Origin: Curvibacter sp. GWA2_63_95
GTDB taxonomy: Bacteria; Pseudomonadota; Gammaproteobacteria; Burkholderiales; Burkholderiaceae_C
Assembly: GCA_001795455.1 (NCBI GenBank)
Contig: MGPB01000021.1
Span: 1 to 64,000 of the forward strand
Direction of reading: 5' to 3'
Length of the DNA: 64,000 bases
This document shows, piece after piece, positions 46,771-57,367 of the stretch (position 1 is its first letter; each line of letters begins with the position of its first letter). The notes below the pieces were generated by a model. That model was given only the letters and a program-made list of their open reading frames with translations, had not been told where the DNA came from and did not search any database. The position numbers were made by a program, and so were the translations under genes.

Positions 46771-49098
46771 ATGAAGCTGGATAAGGTTTTTTCTGCTGGC
46801 ATTTGGCTGATGCGCCGCATGCGCTTTGGTGTCAAGCTGAGCTTGGTGACGGCGGTCGTGCTGGTGCCTCTGTTCTTCATCGTTGCCGAGCTGATTGCCC
46901 GCGAGCGCAATGAAATCGAGACCGTGCGTTCGGAGTTGGCTGGCATAGCCATGGTCGAAAACGCCAGTGCACTGGTTCGCCAATTGCAAGCCCACCGTGG
47001 CCAGACCAACATGGTGTTGTCCGGCAATGCCGCAGCGCAAGGGCCGCGGGACAAGACCCGTGAAACCCTGAAGGTCGCACGGGACCAACTGGATGCCAAG
47101 ATCAACGCAGGTAGCGGAGCGCGGGCTGCTGTGGAGTGGAAAAACTTGAGGGAACGCGTGGATGCGCTGATCCCCGCTTTGGAGGGCAAGACCGCTCCGG
47201 CCAGTTTTGCACTGCATACGGCCTTGATTGAGGATATGACCCGGTTTGTGTATGGCATTTCCAATGAATCCAGCCTCCTGTTTGATCCCGATCCGGTGAC
47301 CTATACGCTGATGGATATGGCCGTGTCGCGTCTGATTCCCTGGACGGAGCAGGTCGGTCGGTTGCGGGGGCAAGGCGCGGGCCTGCTGAGCCAGCCGACT
47401 CTGGACGAAAGCGGAGCGATCCGGGTGTTGACCCAACTGGACGCACTGGATGCGTGGGCGCTGAATGTGCGATATGCCCAGACGCTGATATCGGAGATGG
47501 GGGTGAAAGACCCGCTAAGTGAAAAGGCCCTGGAGGCCAGCGCCAGTTTCTCCAAGCTGGCGCGTGAACGGTTTGCTGCCGGTGCTGCAACCGGCGAGTC
47601 GCAAACCTATTTCAACGCGGGTACCCAAACCATCGAAGCCATTGCGGCTTACCAGGCCTCTGCCGTGGCAGGCGTTCACACGTTGTTGCAACAGCGCTTG
47701 GACCGTACCTTGACGGTTTTGTGGGGCACCGTGGCGGTGAGTACCTTGACCGTGTTGGCCCTGCTGTATTTCATGCTGTCCTTCAATTTCAGTTTTTTGC
47801 AGGATTTGCGGGAGGTGCTGCGCTTCATGGAAGAGACGGCAGCCGGCAACTTGCGCCATAAAGTGCAGATCCGTGGCAAGGACGAGCTCTCCGACATGTC
47901 GCATTCCATGGATGTGATGGTGAACAATATCTCGGTCATGGTGGCCAGTGTGCGCAGCAACTCGGCACTGGTTGCGAATTCCGGTGATGTCCTGGTCAGT
48001 GGCAATGAAGCCTTGTCGGGCCGAACGGAGCAACAGGCCGCCAATCTGGAGGAGACCTCGGCCAGCGTGCAGGAGCTGTCGTCCACCGTGCAGGACAACG
48101 CCAACACGGCCCAGAAATCGGACCAGGCGGCCCAGGCCGTGCGGGGCGTGGCGGAACAGGGGGCGCAGGGCATGGTGGAGGCGATTGCCTCCGTGGAGGC
48201 CATTGAGGCCAGCACCAAGCGCATGGACGAAATCGTCAGTGTGATTGATGGCCTGGCCTTTCAGACCAACATCCTGGCACTGAATGCGGCGGTGGAAGCT
48301 GCACGGGCTGGCGAGTCGGGCCGTGGTTTTGCGGTGGTGGCGACCGAAGTCCGCTCACTGGCACAACGCTCTGCCGCATCGGCCAAAGAGATTCGTACGC
48401 TGATTGGTGCCTCCACCGCCCAGGTGGCCAGCGGGGTGGCCCAGATCCGCGCCGCTGGAGCCAACATCACGCGCATTGTGGACGGTGTGCGTGATGTGGC
48501 CGCCAATATGTCGCACATCTCGGCGTCCAGTGCCGAGCAGAGCAACAGCCTGTCCGAAATCACCATGGCTATTCGCCAGCTCGATGAGATCACCCAACAG
48601 AATGCCGCCATGGTGGAGCAGGCCGTCAACCAGGCCACCGCCCTGCAGGAGCGCGCCAGCGTGCTGTCCGAGGCGGTGTCGGTGTTCAAGTTGCAGCAGG
48701 GTTCGGCCGACGAGGCCCGCGCCTTGGTGGAGCGTGCCCTGTTACTGCGCCGCGGATCGGGCAGCCGCGACGCGTTTGTGCGTGAAGTCACGCCCAAGGA
48801 AAGCGGGCTGTTTGACCGCGATATGTACGTGTTTGTGCTGGACCGCAACGGCCAGTACCTGGCCTTTGGTGGCAACCCTGCCAAGGTGGGCACCCGTGTG
48901 CAGGATGTACCAGGCATCGACGGCAATACCCTGGTGGCCTCCATCGTCGGGCAGGCCGCTGTGGCCCCAGGTTGGGTGGAGTACGACATCGTTAACCCGC
49001 TCAACGGCAAGGTGCAGACCAAGATGTCGTATGTGGTGCAGGTGGACGACGTCTACGTGGGCTGCGGTGTCTATAAAAACCTGATGGCCATGCAGTAG
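46771..49098 (+). CDS. Methyl-accepting chemotaxis protein with C-terminal Cache domain
   Basis: A 775-residue chemoreceptor. A first membrane helix ([20 protein letters not shown]) and a second ([20 protein letters not shown], about 312-335) enclose a helical periplasmic domain with [19 protein letters not shown] follows, then the signalling hairpin with [20 protein letters not shown] and [20 protein letters not shown]. After the signalling region comes a further domain (about 680-775): [56 protein letters not shown] and VGCGVYK, which fits a single Cache (sCache_2-like) fold. A Cache domain after the signalling tip should lie in the cytoplasm, an unusual order. No pentapeptide methylesterase tether is seen. 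Confidence 0.9.
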   Translation: MKLDKVFSAGIWLMRRMRFGVKLSLVTAVVLVPLFFIVAELIARERNEIETVRSELAGIAMVENASALVRQLQAHRGQTNMVLSGNAAAQGPRDKTRETLKVARDQLDAKINAGSGARAAVEWKNLRERVDALIPALEGKTAPASFALHTALIEDMTRFVYGISNESSLLFDPDPVTYTLMDMAVSRLIPWTEQVGRLRGQGAGLLSQPTLDESGAIRVLTQLDALDAWALNVRYAQTLISEMGVKDPLSEKALEASASFSKLARERFAAGAATGESQTYFNAGTQTIEAIAAYQASAVAGVHTLLQQRLDRTLTVLWGTVAVSTLTVLALLYFMLSFNFSFLQDLREVLRFMEETAAGNLRHKVQIRGKDELSDMSHSMDVMVNNISVMVASVRSNSALVANSGDVLVSGNEALSGRTEQQAANLEETSASVQELSSTVQDNANTAQKSDQAAQAVRGVAEQGAQGMVEAIASVEAIEASTKRMDEIVSVIDGLAFQTNILALNAAVEAARAGESGRGFAVVATEVRSLAQRSAASAKEIRTLIGASTAQVASGVAQIRAAGANITRIVDGVRDVAANMSHISASSAEQSNSLSEITMAIRQLDEITQQNAAMVEQAVNQATALQERASVLSEAVSVFKLQQGSADEARALVERALLLRRGSGSRDAFVREVTPKESGLFDRDMYVFVLDRNGQYLAFGGNPAKVGTRVQDVPGIDGNTLVASIVGQAAVAPGWVEYDIVNPLNGKVQTKMSYVVQVDDVYVGCGVYKNLMAMQ

Positions 49099-49132
49099 GC
49101 GTGCTTCGGCGCTGGCGGTTGGCCGGTGCCGC

Positions 49133-49819
49133 TTAACCGGCGCCGCCGGGCTTGGCCCGCGCACGGGCCCGCGCCAGTGCGGCTTCGATCACCGCACGCT
49201 TTTGGTCCAGCACCACCGGGTCGGTGTGCTGGGAGTGGGCCGGCAGGTCCGCCAGTTTCATTTCTGCTTTCTGCTGCTGGCGTTGTGCGTGCTCGGTTTC
49301 TTCGCGCGTGCGGCGGTTTTGGCGTGCGCTGTAACGTGTGCGCGCCTCGTCGGCCAGGGCCTGGGGCCAAGCGCTCCAGCCGGTTGTCGTCGCCGTCACG
49401 TTCTCCAGCAGAATGCAATCCACCGGGCACACTGGCAGGCACAGCTCGCAGCCGGTGCAGTACTGCTCCAGCACGGTGTGCATGCGCTTGTTGCTGCCGA
49501 TGATGGCGTCGGTCGGGCAGGCGTCCAGGCACAGGGTGCAGCCTATGCACCAGGCTTCGTCAATGAAGGCGACGCTGCGCGGCCCTTCCACACCAAACGC
49601 GGGATCCAGCGGCTGCACAGGCTGGCCGGTGAGGGCCGCCAGGCGTGTAATGCCTGCGGCTCCGCCGGGCGGGCACTGGTTGATGCCGGCTTCGCCTGCG
49701 GCCATGGCCTGCGCATAGGCCGCGCAATCGGGGTAGCCGCAGCGGGTGCACTGCGTTTGGGGCAGGGCGTCCAGCAGGCGCTGCACCAGGGGCGGTGCAG
49801 CTGTCTTGCCGGTGCTCAC
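49133..49819 (-). CDS. rsxB: RsxB/RnfB-like ferredoxin protein
   Basis: A 228-residue iron-sulfur protein. The N-terminal 4Fe-S domain has QCTRCGYPDCAAYA and GINQCPPGG; two [4Fe-4S] ferredoxin motifs follow, CIGCTLCLDACPTDAIIG and CTGCELCLPVCPVDCI. The usual RnfB membrane helix at the N-terminus is missing and no rsxA/C/D/E/G genes are near, which is the stand-alone form seen in many betaproteobacteria. A highly charged, coiled C-terminal tail (REETEHAQRQQQKAEMKLAD) follows. It overlaps phaZ by 4 bases. Electron partners unknown. Confidence 0.88.
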   Translation of the reverse strand: MSTGKTAAPPLVQRLLDALPQTQCTRCGYPDCAAYAQAMAAGEAGINQCPPGGAAGITRLAALTGQPVQPLDPAFGVEGPRSVAFIDEAWCIGCTLCLDACPTDAIIGSNKRMHTVLEQYCTGCELCLPVCPVDCILLENVTATTTGWSAWPQALADEARTRYSARQNRRTREETEHAQRQQQKAEMKLADLPAHSQHTDPVVLDQKRAVIEAALARARARAKPGGAG

Positions 49820-51255
49820 TTGCTCTGGGTGCTACGCTTGGCTGCTACCTTTTTAGGAGCTGCTGGCGCAGATTTGACGGGGGTTGCAGGCACTTTTTGT
49901 GCCAAAGCCGGTGCGGGTGCCTTGCGGGCAACCTTGGCGGCTGGGGCTGGGGCGGCTGCGCTTGCGGGGGCTGTGCGCGGTGTGGTGCTGACCAAGGCGT
50001 GCGCCTTGATAAAAGCCTTGACCTGCGGGTACACATGTTCACGCCAGCGGCGGCCCGAGAAGATGCCGTAGTGGCCGGCACCCTTGGCCTCAAAGTGGCG
50101 CTGCTGGCTCTTGGGCACACCGCTGCAGATGTCGTGTACCGCCTCGGTCTGGCCAGCGCCTGAGATGTCGTCCAGTTCGCCTTCTACCGACATCAGCGCA
50201 GTGGTCTTGATATCGGCCGGTTGCACACGCTCCAGCTTGCCTTGGGGGTTTTTCACCTCCCAGGTGCCGTTGACCAGCGCAAACTCCTGGAACACTACCT
50301 GGATGGTTTCCAGGTAGTAGTCGGCATCCATGTCCAGCACGGCGTTGTACTCGTCGTAGAACTTGCGGTGGGCTTCGGTGCTGGCGTCGTCACCCTTGAT
50401 CAGGTCCTGGAAGTAGTCGTAGTGGCTCTTGGCGTGGTGGTCGGGGTTCATGGCCACAAAGCCGGTGTGCTGCAAAAAGCCCGGGTAGACGCGGCGGCCC
50501 GCACCTGGGAAGTTGCTGGGCACGCGGTAGATCACGTTGTTCTCGAACCAGCTGTGGCTCTTGTTCATGGCCAGGTTGTTCACCGCCGTGGGGGACTTGC
50601 GGGCGTCAATCGGGCCGCCCATCATGGTCATGGTGAGTGGCGTGGTTTCGCCACGGCTGGCCATGAGGGATACCGCGGCCAGCACCGGCACGGTAGGCTG
50701 GCACACGCTCATCACATGGCAGTTGCCATACACACCCTGCACGTGGCGGATGAACTCCTGCACGTAGTTCACATAGTCGTCCAGGTGGAATTCGCCGTCT
50801 GCCAGCGGCACCAGGCGGGCGTTTTTCCAGTCCGTGATGTAGACCTTGTGATCCTTCAGCATGGTCTTGACGGTGTCACGCAAGAGTGTGGCGTAGTGGC
50901 CCGAGAGCGGCGCCACGATCAGCACCACAGGCTGGCCCTTGATCTTGTCCAGGGTCGCGGTGTCGTCGGTGAAGCGCTTGAAGCGGCGCAGTTCGCAGAA
51001 GGGCTTGTTGATTTCCACGCGCTCGTGGATAGCCACGTCCACACCATCCACATCAATCGTGCGCAGGCCGAATTCGGGCTTTTCGTAGTCCTTGCCCAGT
51101 CGGTGCATCAGGTCATAGCCGGCCGACAGGCGCTGCGCGAAGGGGTTTTGTCCCACGACGGACAGCGGGTTGCTATAGAGCTTGGCAGCGGCCAGTGCCA
51201 GGTCAGAAAACGGCTCCATCAAGGAGCGTTGGGTTTCGTAAAGCTGGTACAGCAT
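49816..51255 (-). CDS. phaZ: Intracellular polyhydroxyalkanoate depolymerase
   Basis: A 479-residue enzyme mobilising native PHB granules. The core matches the intracellular PhaZ family typified by Ralstonia eutropha PhaZa1, with a cysteine nucleophile in HVMSVCQPTVPVLAA (C185), the region SVEGELDDISGAGQTEA around the acidic residue and AKGAGHYGIFSGRRWRE with the histidine. The family is usually about 420 residues; this protein has an extra tail of about 60 residues rich in Ala, Pro and Lys. Part of that tail (TPVKSAPAAPKKVAA) is encoded by repeat R11. Confidence 0.93.
   Translation of the reverse strand: MLYQLYETQRSLMEPFSDLALAAAKLYSNPLSVVGQNPFAQRLSAGYDLMHRLGKDYEKPEFGLRTIDVDGVDVAIHERVEINKPFCELRRFKRFTDDTATLDKIKGQPVVLIVAPLSGHYATLLRDTVKTMLKDHKVYITDWKNARLVPLADGEFHLDDYVNYVQEFIRHVQGVYGNCHVMSVCQPTVPVLAAVSLMASRGETTPLTMTMMGGPIDARKSPTAVNNLAMNKSHSWFENNVIYRVPSNFPGAGRRVYPGFLQHTGFVAMNPDHHAKSHYDYFQDLIKGDDASTEAHRKFYDEYNAVLDMDADYYLETIQVVFQEFALVNGTWEVKNPQGKLERVQPADIKTTALMSVEGELDDISGAGQTEAVHDICSGVPKSQQRHFEAKGAGHYGIFSGRRWREHVYPQVKAFIKAHALVSTTPRTAPASAAAPAPAAKVARKAPAPALAQKVPATPVKSAPAAPKKVAAKRSTQSK
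49838..49893 (+). repeat. Dispersed repeat copy R11, inside phaZ tail
   Basis: GCTGCTACCTTTTTAGGAGC, TGCTGGCGCAGATTTGACGG, GGGTTGCAGGCAC aligns with the consensus. Because phaZ is on the minus strand, it is read like the matA copy, giving ATPVKSAPAAPKKVAA in the same frame. Confidence 0.7.
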
Positions 51256-51302
51256 GGGGGAACCTTAGGAAAATGTTGCAGTGCAATATAACAGCAATGG
51301 AC

Positions 51303-52661
51303 TTAATACCGGTTGCCTGATTTGACAATCGCACGCACGGCATTGCGGCTGTGGGCACCGAAATTGCCCATCACTTCGTTCACCAGGCTCTGCAGGCGTG
51401 CCCGCCGCGTCGGGTCCTGGGCCAGCAGATCAGGCAACAAGTGCATGGTCGCATCCTGGGGCTGCAAGTCAATCAGGGCTTCTGCCACCCATTCTGGTGG
51501 CAGTGTTTCCAGCAGGGTGCGCTGTGCGTTGTCGGCCAGCGCGGCGCTTTGGGCGGCTACCACGGCACGCAGGTAGCGGTCATTCCATTCGGGGTAGCTG
51601 CTGTCTTTGTCCTGGGTTTGCAGAGCTTTGTAACTCTGTGGCAGCAATTGGGTTTGAAGGGCATCCAGCAGCAGGCGCTGGTTGGTGATGGCGCGGATAC
51701 GTGTGTTGCGTGGGCCCTGCAGCCCCATGCGGGCCAAGGTGTTGTAGGCCAGCAGTTTGGCATTGGATTCGCCGGGCGCCAGGCGTGCGTGGTAGGGCTG
51801 GGTCAGGCTTTGCAGGTAGTGCAGGGCCAGGCCGGCAAAACGCCAACCCCAGTAGTCGTGCCCGGTTCGCAGGGCCAGCGCGGACAGGCTGGAGTACTGG
51901 TAGTAACGCGCCTGCACCATGGAGCGCTTGGCCCAGGGTGCCACGGTGTAGAGCATGCGGTCCTCAAAGAAGAAGCCCATGCCAAATGGGGTTTGGGAGG
52001 CTGCTGCCGAGCCGGGGTTGCCAAAGGGTTGGGTTCCCAGCCCCCACTGTTTGCCCCAGCCCGTGGGGCTGTCTTCCCACACAAAGGTGTCCAGCCCATA
52101 GTCGGGCTCATCCGTTGCGGTAGCCAGTACTGCCAGAGGGCTCACCAGTTCGCCGGGTTTGAGGGGGACAAAACGCTTATGGGCGTGGATGCTGCCGTGG
52201 TGAGGCGGGACGCTGCTGACGTCCGTGAGTCCCAAGGTGGCGTTGCCGTTGGCAGCGCTATCGCTGCTCTTGGTATCGGGCTCCATGAACAGCATGAACT
52301 TGCTGTTGGGGGCGACGCGAAGGGCGGTGAGAAATGCCTGCCGACGTGCCTCGTCGCTGCGCTGCGGGTTGGCTACGAAGGCCAGCGTATCGGGCAGGGC
52401 CGGGTACAACTCCACGGTGGCCGTGGCCCAAGCCTCCTGGCTGGCCAGCAGTGCTTCCAGCGTTTGCTCTTGGGCGCGCAAAAAGCTGTCCAGGGACTCC
52501 ACCACCGCCCGCGGGGCCTGGCTGAGCTCTGGCAAACCCTCCAGTGCCCGGTAGCTGGCCTGGGTGTGGTTGCCACCCGCCCAGGCTGCCGCGCTGACCA
52601 CGCACCATGCCAGTGTCAGGCAGAGGGTGTGCAGTCGGGTCAGTCGGCGTTTGCTATGCAT
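51303..52661 (-). CDS. Secreted protein with zinc phospholipase C-like helical region
   Basis: A 452-residue protein with a signal peptide (RLHTLCLTLAWCVVSAAAWA). I do not recognise the whole family. The segment HDYWGWRFAGLALHYLQSLT followed by QPYHARL resembles the G-x-x-L-H-Y-[IL]-Q-D-L-T-Q-P-[YF]-H helix of zinc-dependent phospholipase C/S1-P1 nuclease folds, where the histidines bind zinc. The usual Asp after Q is Ser here. Other features: SVPPHHGSIHAH, and a long helical C-terminal half. It probably acts in the periplasm or outside. The start codon and next codons (MHSK) come from repeat R12, so the native start may have been different. Confidence 0.7.
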   Translation of the reverse strand: MHSKRRLTRLHTLCLTLAWCVVSAAAWAGGNHTQASYRALEGLPELSQAPRAVVESLDSFLRAQEQTLEALLASQEAWATATVELYPALPDTLAFVANPQRSDEARRQAFLTALRVAPNSKFMLFMEPDTKSSDSAANGNATLGLTDVSSVPPHHGSIHAHKRFVPLKPGELVSPLAVLATATDEPDYGLDTFVWEDSPTGWGKQWGLGTQPFGNPGSAAASQTPFGMGFFFEDRMLYTVAPWAKRSMVQARYYQYSSLSALALRTGHDYWGWRFAGLALHYLQSLTQPYHARLAPGESNAKLLAYNTLARMGLQGPRNTRIRAITNQRLLLDALQTQLLPQSYKALQTQDKDSSYPEWNDRYLRAVVAAQSAALADNAQRTLLETLPPEWVAEALIDLQPQDATMHLLPDLLAQDPTRRARLQSLVNEVMGNFGAHSRNAVRAIVKSGNRY

Positions 52662-52708
52662 TTAATAGCTGCTTGCGCATACTCTATGCGGGCTAGCAGC
52701 ATATTTGG
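52650..52708 (+). repeat. Dispersed repeat copy R12, overlapping a gene start
   Basis: TTTGCTATGCATTTAATAGC, TGCTTGCGCATACTCTATGC, GGGCTAGCAGCATATTTGG. It lies between the aminotransferase stop (52715) and the start of the secreted protein gene, whose ATG (52659-52661, minus) is inside it. Confidence 0.8.
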
Positions 52709-52714
52709 CGTAGA

Positions 52715-53923
52715 TCAAATGACCTTGGCGATGGCAGCGCACACGTAGTCAATGTTTTTGCTATTCAGCGCGGCCACACACATGCGGCCGGTGTCGGTGC
52801 CGTAGACGCCGAACTCGCTGCGCAGGCGCACCATCTGGTCCTTGGAGAGGCCGGAGTAGCTGAACATGCCGATCTGGGTGGTGATGAAGGACATGTCCTG
52901 CTTCACACCGGCGGCCTTCAGGCCGTCGACCAGCTTCTGGCGCATGGCCTTGATGCGCACGCGCATCTCGCCCAGTTCCTTTTCCCACAGGGCGCGCAAC
53001 TCGGGGTTGTTCAACACCGCGGCCACCACAGCACCACCGTGGGTGGGTGGGTTGGAGTAGTTGGTGCGGATGACGATCTTGAGCTGGCTCAGCACACGGC
53101 CGGCTTCTTCCTTGTCCTTGCACAGCACGGACAGGCCGCCCACGCGCTCGCCGTAGAGGCTGAAGCTCTTGGAGAAGGAGGTGGACACAAAGAAGCTCAG
53201 GCCGGCGGCCACAAACTTGGCGATCACGGCGCCGTCTTCGGCGATGCCGTAGCCAAAGCCTTGGTAGGCCATGTCCAGGAAAGGTGTCAGGTTCTTCGCC
53301 TTCACCACCGCAATGACCTGGTCCCACTGTTCGGGTGTGATGTCATAGCCGGTGGGGTTGTGGCAGCAAGCGTGCAGCACAACCACGGTGCCGGCAGCTG
53401 CGGCGTTCAGGCTGGCCAGGTAGCCTTCAAAGTTCACGCCACCCTTGCCACCGTTGGCCGCTGCGTCAAAGTACGCATAGGTACCGACTTCAAAACCGGC
53501 ATTGGTGAACAGGGCGCGGTGGTTTTCCCAGCTGGGGTCGGAGATCAGGACCTTGGCGGCGGGGTTCAGCTTCTTCAGGAAGTCGGCGCCGATCTTCAGG
53601 CCGCCGGTGCCGCCAATGGCTTGCACGGTAGCCACGCGGCCGGAGGTGACGGGTTCGCTGTCAGCGCCAAACACCAGGCCCTTGACGGCGTTGTCGTAGG
53701 CCACGATGCCGTCGATGGGCAGGTAGCCGCGTGCGGTGGGCTTGTCCATCATGGTTTTCTCGGCGGCTTGCACACACTGCAGCAGGGGCAGCTTGCCGTT
53801 GTCGTCGAAATACACGCCCACACCCAGGTTCACTTTGTTGGGGTTGGTGTCAGCGTTGAATTGTTCGTTCAGACCCAGGATGGGGTCGCGGGGAGCCATT
53901 TCGACGGCGGAGAAAAGAGACAT
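52715..53923 (-). CDS. tyrB: Aspartate/aromatic amino acid aminotransferase
   Basis: A 402-residue PLP enzyme of the class I aspartate aminotransferase subgroup shared by E. coli AspC and TyrB. Seen: SLFSAVEMAPRDPILGLNEQ, NLGVGVYFDDNGKLPLLQCV, HACCHNPTGYDITPEQW, the aspartate of LDMAYQGFGYG, the PLP lysine in SFSKSFSLYGERVG and RTNYSNPPTHGGAVV. The annotation between the aspartate and the aromatic enzyme cannot be decided by eye; the sequence leans to the broad aromatic form common in this family. ATG 53923 is behind GGA; upstream codons look spurious. Confidence 0.9.
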   Translation of the reverse strand: MSLFSAVEMAPRDPILGLNEQFNADTNPNKVNLGVGVYFDDNGKLPLLQCVQAAEKTMMDKPTARGYLPIDGIVAYDNAVKGLVFGADSEPVTSGRVATVQAIGGTGGLKIGADFLKKLNPAAKVLISDPSWENHRALFTNAGFEVGTYAYFDAAANGGKGGVNFEGYLASLNAAAAGTVVVLHACCHNPTGYDITPEQWDQVIAVVKAKNLTPFLDMAYQGFGYGIAEDGAVIAKFVAAGLSFFVSTSFSKSFSLYGERVGGLSVLCKDKEEAGRVLSQLKIVIRTNYSNPPTHGGAVVAAVLNNPELRALWEKELGEMRVRIKAMRQKLVDGLKAAGVKQDMSFITTQIGMFSYSGLSKDQMVRLRSEFGVYGTDTGRMCVAALNSKNIDYVCAAIAKVI

Positions 53924-54028
53924 GGAAAAGTCCTGTGATTGGAATGTCGTGGGGGTACCCGTTCCGCGGCCTGCGATTCGGGTAATCCCTATTTTACTGG
54001 GCACCGCGCTGGTGCCTTTTCTGGGTGC

Positions 54029-55072
54029 TTAACGCGCCAGGCCCCGTGCCAGTGCACGCGTGAGCTCGGCCGCTGGCACATTGCGGCATTGCGAGGCGTT
54101 TTGTCCGCTCCAAAGCGGAGAAAAATCGGTGCTGCCTTGGCGCTCGGCGCGTGCGCGCAGCGGGGCGATGGCTCCGGTGGCCAGCGGAAAGGCGGGGGCC
54201 GCGGGACTCAACGGTCCCAGCTCGCGCATCAACCGGTTCATGATGCCGCGCGCCGGGCGGCCGGTGAACAGCGTGGTGAGCGCTGTATGACGCGCGGCGG
54301 GGCTTTGTAGTACCGCACGGTGAAGGGCCGAGGTGGTGGCTTCGGGGCAGCACATATAGGCGGTGCCAACCTGCACGGCAGAGGCACCCAACGCCATGGC
54401 TGCTGCCACGCCACCTGCGTCGGCAATGCCACCCGCGGCAATCACCGGCACGGTCACGGCCTGCACGATCTGCGGCAGCAGGGCCATGGTGCCGACTTGG
54501 GTGCTTAGGTCATCGCTGAGAAAGATGCCGCGGTGGCCACCGGCTTCCAGTCCCTGGGCAATGATGGCGTCAGCGCCGTGGGCCTGCAGCCAGAGGGCTT
54601 CGTCCACGGTGGTGGCGGATGCCAGTACCAGGCTGCCCCAGCGTTTGACACGCGCTAGCAGGGCTGCAGCAGGCAGTCCGAAATGGAAGCTCACCACGGC
54701 CGGCTTGAAGGCTTCGACCACGTTGGCCACCTGGTCGCTAAAGGGCGCGCGGCCGGGCCCTGGGACGATGTCTGCCAATGAGAGTTCCAGTTCGTCGTAA
54801 TAGGGCCGCAAGGCTTGCTGCCAGGCTGATTCACGCGCAGGGTCGGGTGTGGGCGGTGTGTGGCAAAAAAAGTTGACGTTGTAGGGCTTGTCGGTCAGCG
54901 CCGTGAGCTGCGTGAGTTCGGTGCGCAGAGCATCCAGGCTCAGCATGGCGGCAGGTATGGAGCCCAGGCCGCCTGCATGGCACACGGCGGCGGCCAGTGC
55001 ATGGCCTTGCACGCCCGCCATGGGGGCCTGGATCAAGGGGAGGGCGGTGCCCAGGAACGAGGGGTTTGGCAT
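54029..55072 (-). CDS. Nitronate monooxygenase (2-nitropropane dioxygenase family)
   Basis: A 347-residue FMN TIM-barrel protein that oxidises nitronates such as propionate 3-nitronate. Motifs: [58 protein letters not shown] with the catalytic histidine, [20 protein letters not shown] and [14 protein letters not shown]. This is the class I type. It lies divergent from uvrB with only 66 bases between. Confidence 0.9.
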   Translation of the reverse strand: MPNPSFLGTALPLIQAPMAGVQGHALAAAVCHAGGLGSIPAAMLSLDALRTELTQLTALTDKPYNVNFFCHTPPTPDPARESAWQQALRPYYDELELSLADIVPGPGRAPFSDQVANVVEAFKPAVVSFHFGLPAAALLARVKRWGSLVLASATTVDEALWLQAHGADAIIAQGLEAGGHRGIFLSDDLSTQVGTMALLPQIVQAVTVPVIAAGGIADAGGVAAAMALGASAVQVGTAYMCCPEATTSALHRAVLQSPAARHTALTTLFTGRPARGIMNRLMRELGPLSPAAPAFPLATGAIAPLRARAERQGSTDFSPLWSGQNASQCRNVPAAELTRALARGLAR

Positions 55073-55138
55073 GGTGGGGTCCTGCTGATGCTTGGTCTAG
55101 TCTACAGTTCTACCTTTGCCCCTTTTGATCCCGCCGCC

Positions 55139-57250
55139 ATGTCCTCCCGCCAGCCTACCCCCGCAGTCACCGACGACGCCGAACAGGTGCGCCCCGGCAC
55201 TTTTGTGCACTACCCGGATTCGCCCTACGAGCTGTACCAGCCCTACCCTCCGGCAGGGGACCAGCCCGAAGCGATTGACCAGTTGGTGGAGGGGGTGACG
55301 GATGGCGAGGTGTTCCAAACCCTGCTGGGCGTGACCGGCTCGGGCAAGACCTTTACCATGGCCAATGTGATTGCCCGCCTGGGCCGCCCGGCCATTGTGT
55401 TTGCGCCCAACAAGACGCTGGCCGCACAGCTGTACAGCGAGTTCCGCGAGTTCTTTCCCAAGAACGCCGTGGAGTACTTTGTCAGCTACTACGACTACTA
55501 CCAGCCCGAAGCCTATGTGCCGCAGCGCGACCTGTTCATCGAGAAAGACAGCGCGATCAACGAGCACATCGAGCAGATGCGCCTGAGTTGTACCAAGAGC
55601 CTGCTGGAGCGGCGCGATGTGGTGATTGTGGCCACCGTCTCGGCCATTTACGGTATCGGCAAGCCCGAGAGTTACCACCAGATGGTGATGACGTTGCGCA
55701 CCGGCGACAAGCTGGGCCAGCGCGACATGATTGCCCAGCTGGTGCGCATGCAGTACCAGCGCAACGACATGGATTTCAGCCGCGGTGCCTTCCGCGTGCG
55801 CGGCGACACCATCGACATCTTTCCCGCCGAACACTCCGAGATGGCGATCCGTGTGGAGTTGTTTGACGATGAGATTGAAAGTCTGCAACTGTTTGATCCC
55901 TTGACCGGACGTATCCGCCAGAAGATCCCGCGTTTCACCGTCTACCCCAGCAGCCACTATGTGACCCCCCGCGACCAGGTGCTGGCCGCGGTGGAAACCA
56001 TCAAGACGGAGTTGTCGGACCGGCTCAAGGAGTTTGTCGGCATGGGCAAGCTGGTGGAAGCCCAGCGGCTGGAGCAGCGCACGCGCTTTGACCTGGAAAT
56101 GCTGAGCGAGGTGGGGCACTGCAAGGGCATTGAGAACTACTCGCGCCACCTGAGTGGTACCGAGCCGGGTGAGCCACCGTCCACGCTGACTGACTACCTG
56201 CCCAAAGACGCGGTGATGTTTCTGGACGAAAGCCACGTGCTGATCGGCCAGTTTGGTGGCATGTACAACGGCGACCGGGCGCGCAAGACCACGTTGGTGG
56301 AATACGGATTTCGCCTGCCCAGCGCGCTGGACAACCGGCCACTGAAGTTTGAGGAGTTCGAGACCAAGATGCGACAGGCCATCTTTGTGTCGGCCACGCC
56401 AGCGCAGTGGGAAAAAGACCATGCGGGCAAGGTGGTGGAGCAGTTGGTGCGCCCCACCGGCCTGGTCGACCCCGAGGTAGAGGTGCGCCCGGCCGGCAGC
56501 CAGGTGGACGATGTGCTGCAGGAAATCCGCATCCGCGTGGAAAAAAACGAACGCGTGCTCATCACCACGCTGACCAAGCGCATGGCGGAGCAGCTGACCG
56601 ACTATCTGACCGACAACGGCGTGAAGGTGCGCTACCTGCACAGCGATGTGGACACCGTGGAGCGTGTGGAAATCCTGCGCGACCTGCGTCTGGGCACCTT
56701 TGATGTGCTGGTGGGCATCAACCTGCTGCGTGAGGGCTTGGATATTCCCGAGGTGTCGCTGGTGGCGATTCTGGACGCGGACAAGGAAGGCTTTTTACGC
56801 TCCGAACGATCGCTGATCCAGACCATAGGCCGCGCCGCGCGCAACCTGGAGGGCCGCGCGATTCTGTATGCCGACAAGATCACGGATTCGATGGAACGGG
56901 CGATTGGCGAGACTGAGCGCCGTCGCAAGAAACAGATTGACCACAACCTGGAGCGCGGAATTACCCCCAAGGCCATCGTCAAGAAGGTGCGCGACCTGAT
57001 CGATGGCGTCTACAGCGAGAAGGCCGGCAAGGAGGCGGAACGCCTGGAGCGCGATGCGCAGCAACGTGCGCAGGTGGAGGACATGAGCGAGAAGGATGTT
57101 TCCCGCGAAATCAAGCGCCTGGAAAAGCTCATGATGGAACACGCCCGCAACCTGGAGTTCGAAAAAGCAGCGCGGGTGCGCGACCAACTGCACATCCTCA
57201 AGGAGCAGGCCTTTGGTGCCCCCGGGGCTGATAACGTGGTGATTTTGTAA
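55139..57250 (+). CDS. uvrB: Excinuclease ABC subunit B
   Basis: A 703-residue helicase-like subunit of nucleotide excision repair. Walker A is [16 protein letters not shown] (K70), the damage-probing beta-hairpin region is [14 protein letters not shown], the DEAD-like box is [12 protein letters not shown], and motif VI lies in [10 protein letters not shown]. The C-terminal UvrC-binding UVR motif is [21 protein letters not shown] chose ATG 55139 ([16 protein letters not shown]); the frame is open far upstream, but that region is antisense to the nitronate monooxygenase gene. Confidence 0.96.
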   Translation: MSSRQPTPAVTDDAEQVRPGTFVHYPDSPYELYQPYPPAGDQPEAIDQLVEGVTDGEVFQTLLGVTGSGKTFTMANVIARLGRPAIVFAPNKTLAAQLYSEFREFFPKNAVEYFVSYYDYYQPEAYVPQRDLFIEKDSAINEHIEQMRLSCTKSLLERRDVVIVATVSAIYGIGKPESYHQMVMTLRTGDKLGQRDMIAQLVRMQYQRNDMDFSRGAFRVRGDTIDIFPAEHSEMAIRVELFDDEIESLQLFDPLTGRIRQKIPRFTVYPSSHYVTPRDQVLAAVETIKTELSDRLKEFVGMGKLVEAQRLEQRTRFDLEMLSEVGHCKGIENYSRHLSGTEPGEPPSTLTDYLPKDAVMFLDESHVLIGQFGGMYNGDRARKTTLVEYGFRLPSALDNRPLKFEEFETKMRQAIFVSATPAQWEKDHAGKVVEQLVRPTGLVDPEVEVRPAGSQVDDVLQEIRIRVEKNERVLITTLTKRMAEQLTDYLTDNGVKVRYLHSDVDTVERVEILRDLRLGTFDVLVGINLLREGLDIPEVSLVAILDADKEGFLRSERSLIQTIGRAARNLEGRAILYADKITDSMERAIGETERRRKKQIDHNLERGITPKAIVKKVRDLIDGVYSEKAGKEAERLERDAQQRAQVEDMSEKDVSREIKRLEKLMMEHARNLEFEKAARVRDQLHILKEQAFGAPGADNVVIL

Positions 57251-57320
57251 AGTTGATTAAAACTATCGGGTTAATAGACTGAGCAGTCTGCTTACCCGAG
57301 CGGATTGAAGGGTCGTGTGC

Positions 57321-57346
57321 TATACTTGAGTCCGTTAGTCAACAAC
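57321..57346 (+). promoter_or_regulatory. iscR promoter with IscR type-1 binding site
   Basis: ATACTTGAGTCCGTTAGTCA followed by ACAA (from 57322) matches the known type-1 IscR motif at about 19 of 25 positions and overlaps a -10-like TATACT (57321-57326). This supports autorepression of the isc operon by [2Fe-2S]-IscR. A short hairpin AGACT-GAGC-AGTCT lies upstream, at about 57277-57290, after uvrB. Confidence 0.7.
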
Positions 57347-57367
57347 CCCCGACTGAAGGAGCAAGCG

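Noticed and set aside
54860-55138. Upstream extension of uvrB by about 90 codons
   Set aside because: The extension is antisense to the nitronate monooxygenase gene and crosses the promoter gap; UvrB homologues begin close to ATG 55139.
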